This document shows positions 30,213 to 42,246 of a DNA stretch of 64,000 nt, one piece after another. A model generated the notes under the pieces. The model worked only from the letters and a program-made list of their open reading frames with translations. It did not search any database and was not told the origin of the DNA. The position numbers were made by a program, and so were the translations under genes. The DNA is from Adiantum capillus-veneris (taxonomy: Eukaryota; Streptophyta; Polypodiopsida; Polypodiales; Pteridaceae), in contig CM043957.1 of the NCBI GenBank assembly GCA_014529385.2, positions 71,445,003 through 71,509,002 on the forward strand, given 5' to 3'. Position 1 is the first letter of the stretch, and each line of letters opens with the position of its first letter.

Positions 30213-33200
30213 TCACTCATAGACAAACGGCAAAAATTCATGATGCATAAACCTCTCCCATTGGTCTTCCGTCTGGGCCTCTAGAGAAGGAAAGATAACA
30301 TAGGAGCCTTCGTCGGTCAAGCAGCACCTGGGATATTTGTCATCTAGTAGGAGGGTGTTATCTTTGTTCAATTGTGGAAACTCTTTCCAAAAAGCACCCA
30401 AGACTAGAAAGAGCATCTGTGCCCCTTGCTCATCAAGCCATGAGCTTCTATTGCATGCCTCCTTTGCAATCCACCCATTCAAGCACCTGCAGGCCTAAGG
30501 CAAGCACAATTCTAACCTCTTTTCTAGGTCTCGGTAAGGGCTTGTGTTCCAAACATACACTTCAAAAATCTGGCTAGCCCCAAGAACCAACCACTCTGCA
30601 AAATGGTGCAAATAGTGGTTCAGATTGTTATCCTGCTTCACCTTCAAAAAGTGCAGCATGTCCACGTTAGGCGGGCTTGGTCCCTCTCTCTTGTCGTGAG
30701 GAGTGACAATAAGAAGATCATAAATATTAATTATCAAGACAGGCCTATTATCCTCCAAAAGGTGAGGGACACAAAATTGAGTTACTAGGGGTGTCTCCGA
30801 ATCAATGTGCCCCAGGTCTTCTTGAGCACAATGCCGGTGCCCAACATTACCAATCACTTGTATTTTTACTACAGTGCCCAGAAAACCACAACCAGTAAAT
30901 TGTAGTGAAGATTGACACCATGAGACAAAAAATATATCTTATATTCAAAATAAGTAAATAGCACAAAAAGCACATGGAATTTAACATTCTCGATGTGTGC
31001 GGGTTTTGGGGGGGTCTTGATTAGTACTTTTCTTTGGATCTGAATGATGCACTCCTTCCTCTTGCTGTCGCTTGCGTTTCTTCCTTAGGGTATCTGCAAT
31101 TACTAGTAATTTCTCTGCATCCTCCGCTTTATCCTCTGGGATCACAATAATGTTTAGGGGAAAAAACCAAAATGTGCTCGAACAAAAATGAAACACTACA
31201 TATATGCACTTCATTACCTTCTTGGTTGTCGGTGGAGAGATTCCTGGAGTCATGTCCAATGGTTTCCTTGCCATGGTTCTCAACCACGAAGGGTTCAGCC
31301 TCAGGGTCCTCCACTCTATCCCCACTTTTTACAACAGCCTTGCCATGCTGAAAATCCTCAGATAGCTCTATGCTGTTCTCGTCAAGCTCAAGCAGACGAG
31401 AACTTTTGACAGCATTGGTTTCTGTGAAGAAAAAAATCATGTTAAGGGACTTATCTCATGACAAGTGGATTTAAGTTGAGTATACTAAACCCACCCTCTA
31501 GCTCTGTGTACTCAATTTCGAGTGGGCCGAGCACTTGGAAATTTTTGGAATCTTTACTGTGCACAATGGGTGAGTGCACTCTACCATAGTGCCACATAGA
31601 ACTGCAAAGAAAAATGGGTGATATTTGTGTTGAGATTCCAGCGAGAAGACCCCTGCCATGTGGTTAACTGAGAGGGGTTTCCCACATGCAACACATTCAC
31701 CCCCAATACACACAAATGGTTTCAAAACAAAGGCTTTAGTCGCGGTGAAGGGACAATGATGCCTCTACCCTTTTCCTAGATATATTGGCTATGTCCATAA
31801 ATTCTCTTCAAGACATCAAGGTTTCTAATTCAAATTCCAAAGCCATAGTCCTTTGCTGCCAACCATAGCATAAACAACAGTATGATCATTTCATGCTTGG
31901 ATGGACTTAAGCGCACAAGCTTGAATGCTTCTATTCAACTTCTTCTAAAGAATTCAAAGCAAATTAAAAAAATGTTTGACAAATCTTATCAAAATGCTTT
32001 CTAGGCATTTCTTAGCGCTTTCTAACAAATTGTTTAGCACTTTTTAACCACCTATTGAGTAGCATTGAGCACTTCAGGGCACTTCTAACCACCTAGTCAC
32101 CACTTTCTAAGCACCTAGTAACCACTTTGTTGGCAACATAAAGCATTTCAAATCACTTTCTAACAACCTATTCAGCAACATTGAGCACTTCAAAGCACTT
32201 TCTTACCACCAAGTCACCACTTTGTACTCCTTGTGAGCAGAGAAAGTGCTTCAGAGTGCAAATTGGTTCCTTGAAAGCACTTTGAACAGCATCTTGGTGA
32301 TAGTTGTGACCTCTACCTCTTTGCGCTCTACCTCCCATGGATCTGAATTGGGTGAGGTCTTGAGCACCTCCAACTCCTTGTTTAGTTGGTCCAACTCCAT
32401 GTAGAAGTCACTGTAAGCAAAAAAATGCCCTTCATTTCTAAGCCACAGGTCCCTTTTTCCTGTAGTTGCACTTTCACCTCGCCCAGTAGCCTTTTTTGCT
32501 CATTCTCCTAGCCACTAAGTCCCTCCGCCATGCTAAGCACCAGTTGAATATACATTGGCATCTATACTGCCTGAAATAGCTGCAGTTTTCTTGCCAACAT
32601 TGTCAGTATTGATGATAAGGCACCCTCACAGATAGATGCTTCCATTTGAATGACACCTGTCAAGCCATAATCGGTGTAGAACTTTTTGATCTTCCGCTCC
32701 AAACTCCCTTTTTGCATCTTGCAGGTTTCAAGGACACTGCCACCAAACCTTGCCCGTGCAATCTAATGTCCAGTGGTTGGATGGGGTTTCTTGATATACC
32801 TTCTGGTACAAACGCTGGCACTCATCAACGAACTCATCCTCACATGGTTAAGAAATAGCTTTGTGCTTTTCTTGTGCAGGCACTTGAAGACACTCAGCCA
32901 CTCCTCATTGGGGATATCTTTATCTGTGAGCTCTTTAGGAAGCTTCCCCTCTAGGCTGAGCCTATACTCCTCATGCAGTTCCTCGACCCAGAAGCAAAAT
33001 CTTCTTGATATCCGCGGGTACTCTAATGTTACAAGCACCAGAAAACAAATTTTGTTGAAAGACCAGCTTTGTAAACACTGAAGCAATGGAAAAAAACAAT
33101 GCAAAACATACACATGCATACTTATCGACGAATGACTTTGTTGACAACTTCAAGTTGGATGCAATGCATTCTAGAGTGCCAGGCATAGCCTTTACCTCCA

Positions 33201-33324
33201 CTTTTGGTGGACTGCTTCGCGTTGTGAGCTCATTGGTTGGAGGGGTTTGATCTTGAAGTTCAGGTTCAGACATTCTGCCCTTTCTGGTCTTGTGCCTTGG
33301 TAAACCGCGTGCAGGTGACTTCAT
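30213..33324 (-). pseudogene. X2 zinc-finger/FCP1-like gene (diverged paralogue, broken)
   Basis: Same module order as the X1 gene, read on the minus strand. N-terminal piece 33324-32763 holds FCFWVEELHEEYRLSLEG and LTDKDIPNEEW, matching CCLAEEFHMERGLPLEG and LTGNNDISEEVW of X1. The zinc-finger piece 31725-31498 holds CVACGKPL...FSLESQHKYHPF, with a finger Cys replaced. The basic linker 31440-30981 contains LRKKRKRQQEE. The FCP1-like piece 30857-30213 holds RPVLIINIYDLLIV, VYVWNTSPYRDL, NTLLLDDKYPRC. The first motif lacks the nucleophilic Asp, and a stop and frame change near 30490 split the domain. Exon borders are only approximate. An active enzyme is unlikely. Confidence 0.65.
31920..32300 (-). 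repeat. Degenerate repeat in the X2 FCP1-like gene intron
   Basis: Repeating words agcactttctaaccacctagtc and relatives. The reverse complement (aagtgct with aaccac) resembles the X2 minisatellite at 8040-12570. This parallels X1, whose two genes share another minisatellite. Confidence 0.55.
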
Positions 33325-33384
33325 CTTGTAGCCTACAACTTGAATGTATAGTAAAGAGGATGAGCTTATGAGGTAGAGAAAGAC

Positions 33385-33820
33385 TAATGCCTACAGCTCC
33401 AAGTGCTACAGTATGATGCATGCAAAGCTTGACTTTGGTAAAGCAGACAGGCAAACCGAGACATGCAGACATGTAAGCCTCAGCAATTCAAAATTGTTTA
33501 TGAGCACGGCTGGCGACCTCTATTTGTGAAAAAGATGCATGTCTTATGAGCATGAGGAGAAATACTAATGCATGCATACAGCTCCAAAGTGCTACAGTAT
33601 GCATGATGTATGCAAAGCTTCACTTCAAAAGTAGCACAAAAAATGGCACATACAAACATGGAAACCTCAACAGTTAAAAATGGCAGTAGGGTTTACCTTC
33701 TCAGCCCGACAGAGCAGAGGTGAGAGTGAATGAGTTGTCTGCAAACCTCAGCAATTCAAAATGGTAGTAGGGTTTACCTTTTCAGTCCGGCAAAGCAGAG
33801 GCAAGAGTGAATGAGATGAG
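33385..33820 (-). repeat. X2 subterminal repeats upstream of the FCP1-like gene
   Basis: Block gctccaagtgctacagtat...gcaaagctt occurs near 33396 and 33580. Block aatggcagtagggtttacctt...gagtgaatgag occurs near 33680 and 33760, about 80 bp apart. These degenerate direct repeats lie between the gene and the TIR. Confidence 0.7.
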
Positions 33821-34075
33821 CGTTGGAGTTTCGAAGCTCAGGGAGATCATCTGGCACGCGGGAAGAATCTGTCAAAAGTTGACGTCGACGTCGTCCTATG
33901 ACAAGTCACATCACACATACCTTGAAATGATGACTGAGCCGACCCTCCCTACAATCAATGGCCCCTTCCAACTACTAAGGCCGTTAACATTTTAAAATTC
34001 CCTTTTTCTTTTTTGAATATATCACAAATTCCTTTCCAAAGTAGTCTCTTGGTGGTACCCCAAAAAGTGAAATAG

Positions 34076-34102
34076 TGGTACCACCAATACATGCTTAGAC
34101 CC
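34076..34102 (-). repeat. X2 right terminal inverted repeat
   Basis: Read inward on the minus strand: GGGTCTAAGCATGTATTGG, then tggtacc. It matches the X1 right end at GGGT, AAGCATG, AT and GGTGG. An adjacent hairpin, TTGGTGGTACC/GGTACCACCAA, lies at about 34051-34084. The following TATT is the expected 4-bp duplication. Confidence 0.7.
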
Positions 34103-34305
34103 TATTGTCAATATAAGCAATAATGGAATAAGTGGGCGGGTGCCTGATCACAAACCGGCCACGGGGCCTGAAACCCAACAACATACCCTATGTTTGGTGG
34201 AGATTGTGAGAGAAAAAACATTGACCCTCCTATTGTCAATATAACCAATAATGGAATAAGTGGGTGGGTGCCAGCCACGGGGCCTAAAACCCAACACACA
34301 TGAGT
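34103..34305 (+). repeat. Imperfect direct duplication next to the X2 end
   Basis: cctattgtcaatataa.caataatggaataagtggg occurs at about 34101 and again at about 34228, each followed by ggtgcc and a cacggggcct block. It is the first sequence outside X2. Confidence 0.75.
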
Positions 34306-34754
34306 TCAACAGAAGGGTATTTAATGTTCTTGAAATTTACAGAAATATATATACAGAAGGATAATATTTTTTCAAATTTGAACAAAACGTACAGATTGTA
34401 AAAGAAAAGGGTATATTATATTCCTAAAAAATTTACAGATAAGAGCTTTTACAAACATGTCTTAAATGCATTTGGTATGGTAGTTTTGTGACACATGGGT
34501 GAATCCCCCGAGCTAATACACAATATACACTTTTATACAATTATAATATACATCAAAATTCCGGAAGCATTTGCATAGGGGATGAGTTCTCAGCACCCAA
34601 CCTAGCATGGAGTTTAGGCCATGAGCCGAACTGCATCCAGAGGAACCTAGACTAGTGCTACCGGTGATATGAATGAAAGCGTACTCAAGAAAAGTAACAT
34701 TGTGGAGGGTGAATATATGTGTACACCGCCTTGCAGGGGGGGGAGGGGGGGGGG

Positions 34755-34792
<38 letters not shown>

Positions 34793-36345
34793 TGAAGGGT
34801 GAAATTGAGTGCATAGAGACACAAGAAAATGAAAAAAGAGAATCTTTAAATGCCCCATCTAAATGAAACAGGCAACCATGTATTAATGTAATAAAAAAAT
34901 CTAGGTATACCATAACATCAGCATAATATAAAATGATTAGCAAATCATCGGAACCTGTGTAGGGATCGACCAATCCACCCATCCATTTCTGGTGTACTAT
35001 GGATAGAGAGAATTTCACTTCACCAAGAGCGAGCCAAAACACCTCCAACCTACCTGAGCCAGACATAGGCTGAGGACGCTTCGCCTCCCTCCATGAACCC
35101 GATCTCTGAAAGAATTCCAAATACTAGCAGGTGGTAGGGTATCACCACCAACCATATTAGTTTAGTCACCATGCCTCTTCAATGTCTAGCATCGGGTGTT
35201 TAGACAAAGCCAAGGTAAGATACGCGATGTGTTAGCGGTGTAGGTCATTCAACCACCAATGCACTAACATTGTGGATGAGCCTAACAAAAAAGAAGACCT
35301 AGGCAGCACCCTTGATCTAGCAAAGCTCTAGGTCATTGATCCTTTTGCCTAAGGCTAGGAGAGACTAATCTTGTAGTAAGGCTACCATGAGAAACATAAC
35401 ACAAGAGTTCGATCACAATAGCATCTTCCATATGCACAAATAATCTTTTTCAAGCAGTCAGATGATCTCTACCCTTACACGTCCACTATAAACCATCAAA
35501 ACCACTTATTGATCCAATCCAAACCATAAATTATAATCCAATCACATCACATGGGTGATGCACATCCAATCCTATAGAACCACTTTAGCACATAACGTGG
35601 CTCCAAAAAGTTTGGCAGCATTTTGACATCACAACCATATCCCCCCAAAAAAAGATCAAAATAAGCCACACCGGCTTCCACAATCAAAGTCACAACCATA
35701 ATCCATGAGGAATCTCAGACCTTGACCATAATCCATATTCCATACTGAACCAACTCCCACTGCAATCAAACTGGGCCCACACACATGGCCCTTAAGACAT
35801 GCACTTTTTATGCATAAGATAAGTCCGACCATCAACTAATCGTGAAATTTGTTCCTAATGGCTTCAAAAAAAATCAAAAGGTGTTACTAACTCAAATATT
35901 CCTTAAACTCTTTGATACTTGTTCACCCACCTGTACCCCCCCCCCCAACTTTTTCCACCTTGCAACTGCTCCTCCTCCTTGTCCTGCCACCTACCCTTGA
36001 CACCCTCCATTGCCTCTCGATTGGTTGACGACCACCAGATGTCCCCTCTTCCTCCTAGCTGCACCATTTCCATACCCGTTCTCCTTCATGTCTACATTAG
36101 ATTAAGGCTACACTACTACATAGCATTTAAACTACTGCATGAATGCACATAGTTTTCATTGCCAAGGTTTACAGTAATCCCACCTTTTACATAAGGCATT
36201 TGATGGCGATTCTGCTTGTGATGGAGAGCACAAGCAAGGAGGGCGTTTCAAAGAAATACAACCCAAGAGAGAGCACAAGAGGATACTTTGCTCGTGGACC
36301 TCTTGAATACGTGTGCTACAAATCAAGGGATCATCTAAGGATGCA
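34306..36345. other. Unassigned sequence
   Basis: I see no supported gene. It contains a G-run plus (GA)n tract at 34737-34790. The longer minus-strand frame at 34647-35120 reads partly through the CT repeat and lacks known domains. Confidence 0.5.
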
Positions 36346-36834
36346 GAGCCTGTAGTACCACTCATCACCGTAGCTGAATCAACCAGTCAGAGACTACCCT
36401 TCAGCCGGTATTTTGCAATGGCAGCAAACCAACAAAAAACCTAGGCAATCCTCTCGTATTACCTCATGTTTCCAAGTTTGCAGCATTTTTGTTTCCGACG
36501 TGGCTCTCGCTATTCCTATCATATGAACCCTCATAGGTACCCGTCTCTAGTAACACAGAACCAACACAAAGCAAAGACACATGCAAGCCAGAGCCTGTAG
36601 TACCACTCATCGCCGTAGCTGAATCAACCAGTCAGAGACTACCCTTCAGCCAGTATTTTGCAATGGCAGCAAACCAACAAAAAACCTAGGCAATCCTCTC
36701 GTATTACCTCATGTTTCCAAGTTTGCAGCATTTTTGTTTCCGACGTTGCTCTCGCTATTCCTATCGTATGAACCCTCACAGGTACCCGTCTCTAGTAACA
36801 CAGAACCAACACAAAGCAAAGACACATGCAAGCT
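36346..36834 (+). repeat. 245-bp tandem duplication
   Basis: gagcctgtagtaccactcat begins at 36346 and again at 36591, and the two units differ at only a few positions. No gene is recognised in it. Confidence 0.9.
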
Positions 36835-36857
36835 TGTGATGCCTTTGCACCGTCACT

Positions 36858-36898
<41 letters not shown>

Positions 36899-39404
36899 AT
36901 TCTGAAGAGAGCAATAATACATTTTTAATGCAAAAGAATATATTAAATACTTTTCATCTTCCAAGTTCTTTACACAAGACCTTTCAAAACCTTTTAACAC
37001 TTTTCAAATTCTATCTTTTTCATAGAATATTCCATAGTTTCTCAATGTTTTATCTTTTTCTAAAATTGGGGGAACCTACTCATGATATCAAAAATCCAAT
37101 TTTGACAATATCCAATCATGCATAAGTGGTGCACTATGACCGCACCTCACTGCCTTAGCGCATAGAGCTAGTTTTGACCTAGAAGGGTGAAAAGAAACAT
37201 GTATATGCACATGAGGTGTCAACATCCATTTTTGAGGTTTTGTACATCACATGAAATCATTCCATCAACATAAACATGATGCAAAATAGCCCCATCACTT
37301 GGAACAAACATAAACCATAACATCACATATAAGCGAAAACCAAGGTTTTGCCATTTTTGGGTGCATGCATAGCACGCAAATGAAAGTATTTGACCTCAAA
37401 CCAATGCATCAATGAGATCCATAATATAGAATAACACCTTGTCACATCACTTTGCCCATATGAGACTCAGACAACAAGCGGTAACACGAAAGAAAGCCAC
37501 TTTATTCATATATGCCCGCACGGTTCGGGTTGGCTAACCATATACCCCCATATAAGTTTATGGACATCAAACACTTGAAATCAAATCACCAAAACAAACT
37601 ATAACTCATATATGAACAACTCGACCAACTCACGATGCCATATGGTACTCCCCCTCAGTAGCGCCCCTATACGCGTAGGTAAATCCAAACATGGAACTGT
37701 TAATAACTCACACTCACGAAATGATCTTAGAGACCTAAATACATTTATCAGCAAGTTTTATCAAGTTTTGATTTGTCTAAGTGGGTTCTCTCATCCGATG
37801 AATCTATATAGTGGTTTTCCATTGAGCCTGGGTCCAAAATTTTGAATGTAGTGGACATCAAGCAATTTTTTGACCATAACTCTTAGCTCGTGCGAAATTT
37901 TCACATGACACCCAGAGAGAAAATGTTCTTAATGATGTTTTTAACCTCTATTTTAAAGGGTTTTTTGGCTTGATTCATAGCGTTTTGTGAGATACGACCA
38001 ACTCAAATGTTCTTACTACCTACGTGATGTGAAATGAAAAGCGCTTTTTGTGTGCATACTTGACCATAAACACAACATGTTCATAAGCCAACGTGCTAAA
38101 CACGATGAAACAAACATGAAGTAGCCTTATATACACCCGTAAAGTCCATACATGCCCTCATATACAAAAAAGCAACCATCGAGAGGGTAGCTACTCAGAA
38201 AACGACGTAGAAAGAGAAAGAGATGATGGCTATGGACTTTAGAACTTCTTGCCATGCTTTAAAATTTATTAGGGGCTATCCAAAGGCTTCTTGCTTTTCT
38301 ACAAGAGAGTGGTGATGAGAGCTATGTAGAGGTTTTTACTAAGAAGCCATTGGAGAACGCACACACCGTGAAAAGAGAACAGAAGCTAGTAACCAAGTAG
38401 AGAGAGAATATCCTTCTTCTTCGTCTTTCCACGAACGAGAGGGAAGATCTTATGGAGATGGTAATGGAGAGCTTGCACCATTCCGTATAATAGATATGTA
38501 TTTATGTGCGGTAGTAGACGCAACTTTCGACACTGAAAACTGAGGCCTGCATGTGGATTTATAGGTGCTCTGGTAGGCTTGACTGATGCCAACGGCAAGC
38601 AAGTAGTGCTACCTCTCCTGATAGGAATAGTTGCATTCTTTTGGGCACTTTGCTTAAAACATGGCACAACTTTTGATAGTCATCTGTCCCATTTACTAAT
38701 TAGACAGTAGCCTAGCAACTAATGTGACTAGACTATGCCTCACCATGATGCCCGACATAATTATTGACTTTCTTGTACTGCCCCAGTGTATTTATGGTGT
38801 TGCTTTTTATAGAATTAATTCCCATAAAATTCTCCTTCAATCCTTTTTTTTCTCTGAGTGGTCGTTTATAAATCGAGCGGTTGACTAAAAACAACATTTT
38901 TATATTTAGGTCATCCTTAAAAGAACGTTGCTTTCCAAAAATACCAAAAAGCACGAAATGCTAAAAATAGTGTCAAAAACAAAAAAACAAAATTTTCTAA
39001 AATTAAACTACGAGTTTTTCTCGTCCCTAGCGAAATAAGAAAGATAACTCGCTTTTCAATAGAAAACACTAAAAATCTTGAAAAGCTAAAAATAGCGTGA
39101 AAAATATCCGAAAAGCATATTTTTACAAAATTAAACCATAGCTTTCCTGGGACTCGTAGATTAAGGATCCAGCCCTTTTTTTTCCAAAAAAGCACAAAAA
39201 GCATAAAAAAGCTAAAAACAAAAATCGTATTTTTCCAAAACTAAACAAAACATCTGTTTGACCTATCGGAACATGAAAATGACCTTGCTTTCACTTTAGA
39301 ATCTTACAGCACTGCCAAAGAAGCATTCTAAACAAAAATTTCACGAAGCATATATTGGAATCCAATTTTCTTATTTTCGGAAGAGACCCAAAAAATTAGG
39401 GATC
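36835..39404. other. Unassigned sequence, partly a possible chromovirus 3' LTR
   Basis: (GA)n at 36857-36897. No gene recognised. Because the chromovirus fragment on the minus strand ends at 39441 and is followed by a purine-rich gtgtgggaggat (39408-39420 inverted), its 3' LTR should begin at about 39407 and run leftwards. The partner LTR is absent, so its end cannot be set. Confidence 0.35.
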
Positions 39405-39440
39405 TTATATCCTCCCACACTTTGCAAATTCAAGATGTAC

Positions 39441-40748
39441 TCACCTCGACATGAAATTTGGATAATTTAGTCTCATTACATCATAGCATTTCCAAGTAGC
39501 ATCTTCCTCACAATATGTTGACCATTTAACAAGGTGTTCAACAATGGTCTGATTATGAAGAGGTTTAGTTCTACTTTGAAGAATTGCTTCAGGGTATACT
39601 TCAAAAGTTCCACCGGTGTAAGTAGAAATAGAGAATCATCCAGAATGTAATTAGGGTCAAGTACATACCTCTTGAATAACTGACATGCTAAACATCATGT
39701 ACCTTTATGTGCGGTGGTAACAAGACTTTGTAAGCTTGATCACTGATTCTCTCTGTGATTACAAAAGGTCCACAATATCCGGCATTGAGCTTTTTACATT
39801 TACCCATTGATAAAGTGCTACGTTTAGGTTTCACCTTAGGGGGTTCACCTCTTAGACATGTAAGTTACCATGTGAGTTCAAGTAAAGGGGTTTTTTAATT
39901 GCCAAATTTTTAAAATTTTAACAGGATTATATCAATAGAAGGGGTTTTTTAATTGGTGTTAGAGAAAAAGGCGTAAATTTTTGAAGAAAAAGGATGTCAT
40001 TTATTACCTTAAACATGTAAGTAAAGGGTTTTTTTAAATACCTTTGAACACATGTTATATGAATAGTTTTTTAAAGGTGCACCCCCCAAAAGTTTCACTC
40101 CCAAAAATATCATATCTCCTTCTTCAAAGAGTCGAATAGATCGTTTAGGGTCAGTGTAACTTTTCTGTCTATCTTGAGCAATTTTTATGTTTTGGCGTAT
40201 AAGGTCCGTCTGTAATTGCATTTTATCCAACATATCTTTGGATGCTTGAACTCTTATTAGAGGGTATGTCCATTGTAGTGGAGCAAGCACTCTTGTCCAT
40301 ACAACGCTTAAAAAGGAGACATTCCAATTGAGCATTGGAATGAGGAGTTATACTCAAATTCAACCAAATACAAATATATGGTCTAATTACTATGTTCATG
40401 CATACAATACTCTCTCAACATATCCTCAATAATTTGGTTGGTTCTCTCCGTTTTCCCTTTTTTTTAAGGGTGATAAGCAATACCAAAGGCCAATTGGGTT
40501 CCTACAGCTGAGAATAAGTCTTTTCAAAAATTTGAGGTGAACTTCGCATCACAATCCAAAATTATATGACAAGGTAAGTCATGATACGTGAAGACACCTC
40601 TGATGAAAACGTGAGCTATATACTTAGCCGTAAATGTTGTCTTGACTAGAAACAAATGTGTCATTTTTGTAATCATATCAACAACCACAAAAATAGAGTC
40701 ATATTCGAAAGATATAGGAAGTCCTGTAATGAAATCCATAGATGTCAG
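39441..40748 (-). pseudogene. Chromovirus (Ty3/gypsy) integrase and chromodomain fragment C
   Basis: Integrase catalytic core at 40739-40524: MDFITGLPISFEYDSIFVVV with TKMTHLF and IILDCDAKFTSNF, which carries the second Asp in a DCD form. The C-terminal integrase part at 40335-40009 has NIKIAQDRQKSYTDPKRS and LFEEGDMIFLGV. A chromodomain at about 39545-39441 has VEHLVKWSTYCEEDATWK and ends LNYPNFMSR-stop. Several frame changes and stops separate these parts. Everything upstream of the core (RT, RNase H, zinc finger) is missing. The chromodomain would direct integration to modified chromatin. Confidence 0.85.
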
Positions 40749-40917
40749 GACAAGGATCCTTAGGAGTAAGGCTCAACCTAGGGGGTCACATACCTGAGAC
40801 AGGGACGCTGACTAGACCAGTGTGCACCGGGGATCCGTATTATGGCTAGGGCTAGGAGCCGGCCTATATATAGGGTGGTAGGGTGATGGATCCAATATCT
40901 CAGTCCCCTAGGTATTA
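40743..40917 (+). repeat. Possible short LTR with TATA box, followed by primer site
   Basis: Begins TGTCAGGACAAGG and has cctatatatagggtgg near 40863. It ends just before TGGTATCAGAGC (40921-40932), an exact initiator tRNA-Met primer site. The 3' end is not CA, and no matching second LTR is seen, so the call rests mainly on the primer site. Confidence 0.45.
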
Positions 40918-40920
40918 TAT

Positions 40921-40932
40921 TGGTATCAGAGC
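40921..40932 (+). promoter_or_regulatory. Primer binding site (initiator Met tRNA)
   Basis: TGGTATCAGAGC, the standard plant LTR-element priming sequence, directly after the LTR-like segment. Confidence 0.65.
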
Positions 40933-40991
40933 TCCGGGGAGGAAAAGACATGGAGGAGGGGGGAAGGATATTGGTTGCATGAGGCATGCAT

Positions 40992-41100
<109 letters not shown>

Positions 41101-41190
41101 GGGCGTGGAGGATCTTGAGGCCCATCAAGGAACCTTGAGAGGGTCGTGAGATGGTGGTGGAGATGGGGTTGATTGGCGAGGGCCACAGGA

Positions 41191-41273
41191 AATGCCCCTT
41201 GTACACATGAAGGCCGAGAGTATATCCATGGATTTCATCTTTGGATTGCCCAAGTCTATCCGTTATTGGGTAC
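41191..41273 (+). pseudogene. Short gypsy integrase fragment
   Basis: Reads MPLVHMKAESISMDFIFGLPKS, the start of a gypsy integrase core. It lies in the opposite orientation to fragment C, which begins at the same ISMDFI motif. Confidence 0.5.
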
Positions 41274-41497
41274 ACCTTAAACCCAAGGTTTGGTAGTGAA
41301 CCAAAAACTCCATTTATTGGTAGCTAATTTTTCAACCTACACCCTATCTGCTTAAGGGGTTCACTATCATAGCACCAGGTTATGGATACACCAAAATCCT
41401 TGGTTGTGAGAGAACCTAAAACTCACGGTTGATGAGTATACCAAACACTCGAGTTATCATGAGAGTGGTTTTTCTAGTTTGGGCCTGAGGGAGGGAT

Positions 41498-41756
41498 TGT
41501 TAGGTTTCAAGCCCTCATTCAATTTTGGTATCAATCCATGGGAAACCCCCTTAGAGCATGCAGATGAACTACACTTCTTTAAGAAGTGTGCATGGCAACC
41601 TTTTGCTATATATTGTAAGGTTTTACAAAGGAATAAATTATTACATAGCATTGTTTTTAATCTTTATGTCGACTCTCTCTGCTCTCTCGCCTCCTCCTCT
41701 GCTCTTCCTCACCACGGCCCTACTGTGGCTGCATCCACCCTAGCTGCACCCAACAC
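41498..41756 (+). repeat. Possible LTR (about 259 bp) in front of element D
   Basis: A purine-rich gcctgagggagggat precedes TGTTAGGTTTCAAGCCC, and the segment ends CACCCAACA. A degenerate primer-like ttgggatcaaac follows at about 41776. No second copy found, so it may be a solo or partial LTR. Confidence 0.4.
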
Positions 41757-41799
41757 GTAGCTGCATGCTCCAAAATTGGGATCAAACATACCACGGTAG

Positions 41800-42077
41800 C
41801 TCAAATCTATAGCTTCAAACAGAAACATGGAAAGTTTGTTAGGGATTTTGCAACTAGGATGAAGCAATACATTGCAAGATGCCCAGATTTAGAAATAGCA
41901 GCAGAAGAAAGATTAGTGTCATTGTTTCTAGAAGCATTTCTCAATAAAGAGCTTCATGCTATACTGTATAACAAGAATTATACAACCCTAGAAGTTTTTG
42001 TATCAGATGATATTGACTTGGGAGACAATTGTGATCTTTTCAATGAAGAAGATGTCCCTAAGGATACTCAGAGTTAG
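41800..42077 (+). pseudogene. Element D gag (capsid part)
   Basis: SFKQKHGKFVRDFATRMKQYIARCPDL is followed by EERLVSLFLEAFLNKELHAIL, the retrotransposon-gag pattern (helix, then FLxGL-like block). The N-terminal half is missing and the frame ends at a stop at 42075-42077. Confidence 0.65.
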
Positions 42078-42246
42078 AAAACAGCATCCACAAAACCAAC
42101 ACGAGTGGGAAAAGCTGTTGCAGCACCACTTACAACCATAGAAGACATGCTCAAATGGATGAATAATATGCAGAAAGCTCCTATGAGAGGACCTGAGCAA
42201 GGAATACCCCAACAGGGACAGCCAATTAGGCCATAGTAGAAATGGT

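Larger units (their letters stand above)
6992..34102 (+). mobile_element. DNA transposon X2 (two-gene family), right part, heavily nested
   Basis: The left end is outside the window. Inside it I see a transposase C-terminus (6992-7893, +), a CACTTGCAAGTG-type minisatellite and a minus-strand zinc-finger/FCP1-like gene (30213-33324). The right terminus reads, inward on the minus strand, GGGTCTAAGCATGTATTGG and matches the TIRs of X1. Nested inside are copia element G (8378-12065) and the related transposon X1 (13015-30172). The gene pair and order equal those of X1. After removing the nested elements about 6.3 kb of X2 remains in the window. The 4 bases after its end, TATT (34103-34106), are the predicted target duplication. 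Confidence 0.7.

Noticed and set aside
34647-35120. 157-codon minus-strand ORF
   Set aside because: No domain, and part of it runs through a (CT)n/(C)n tract.
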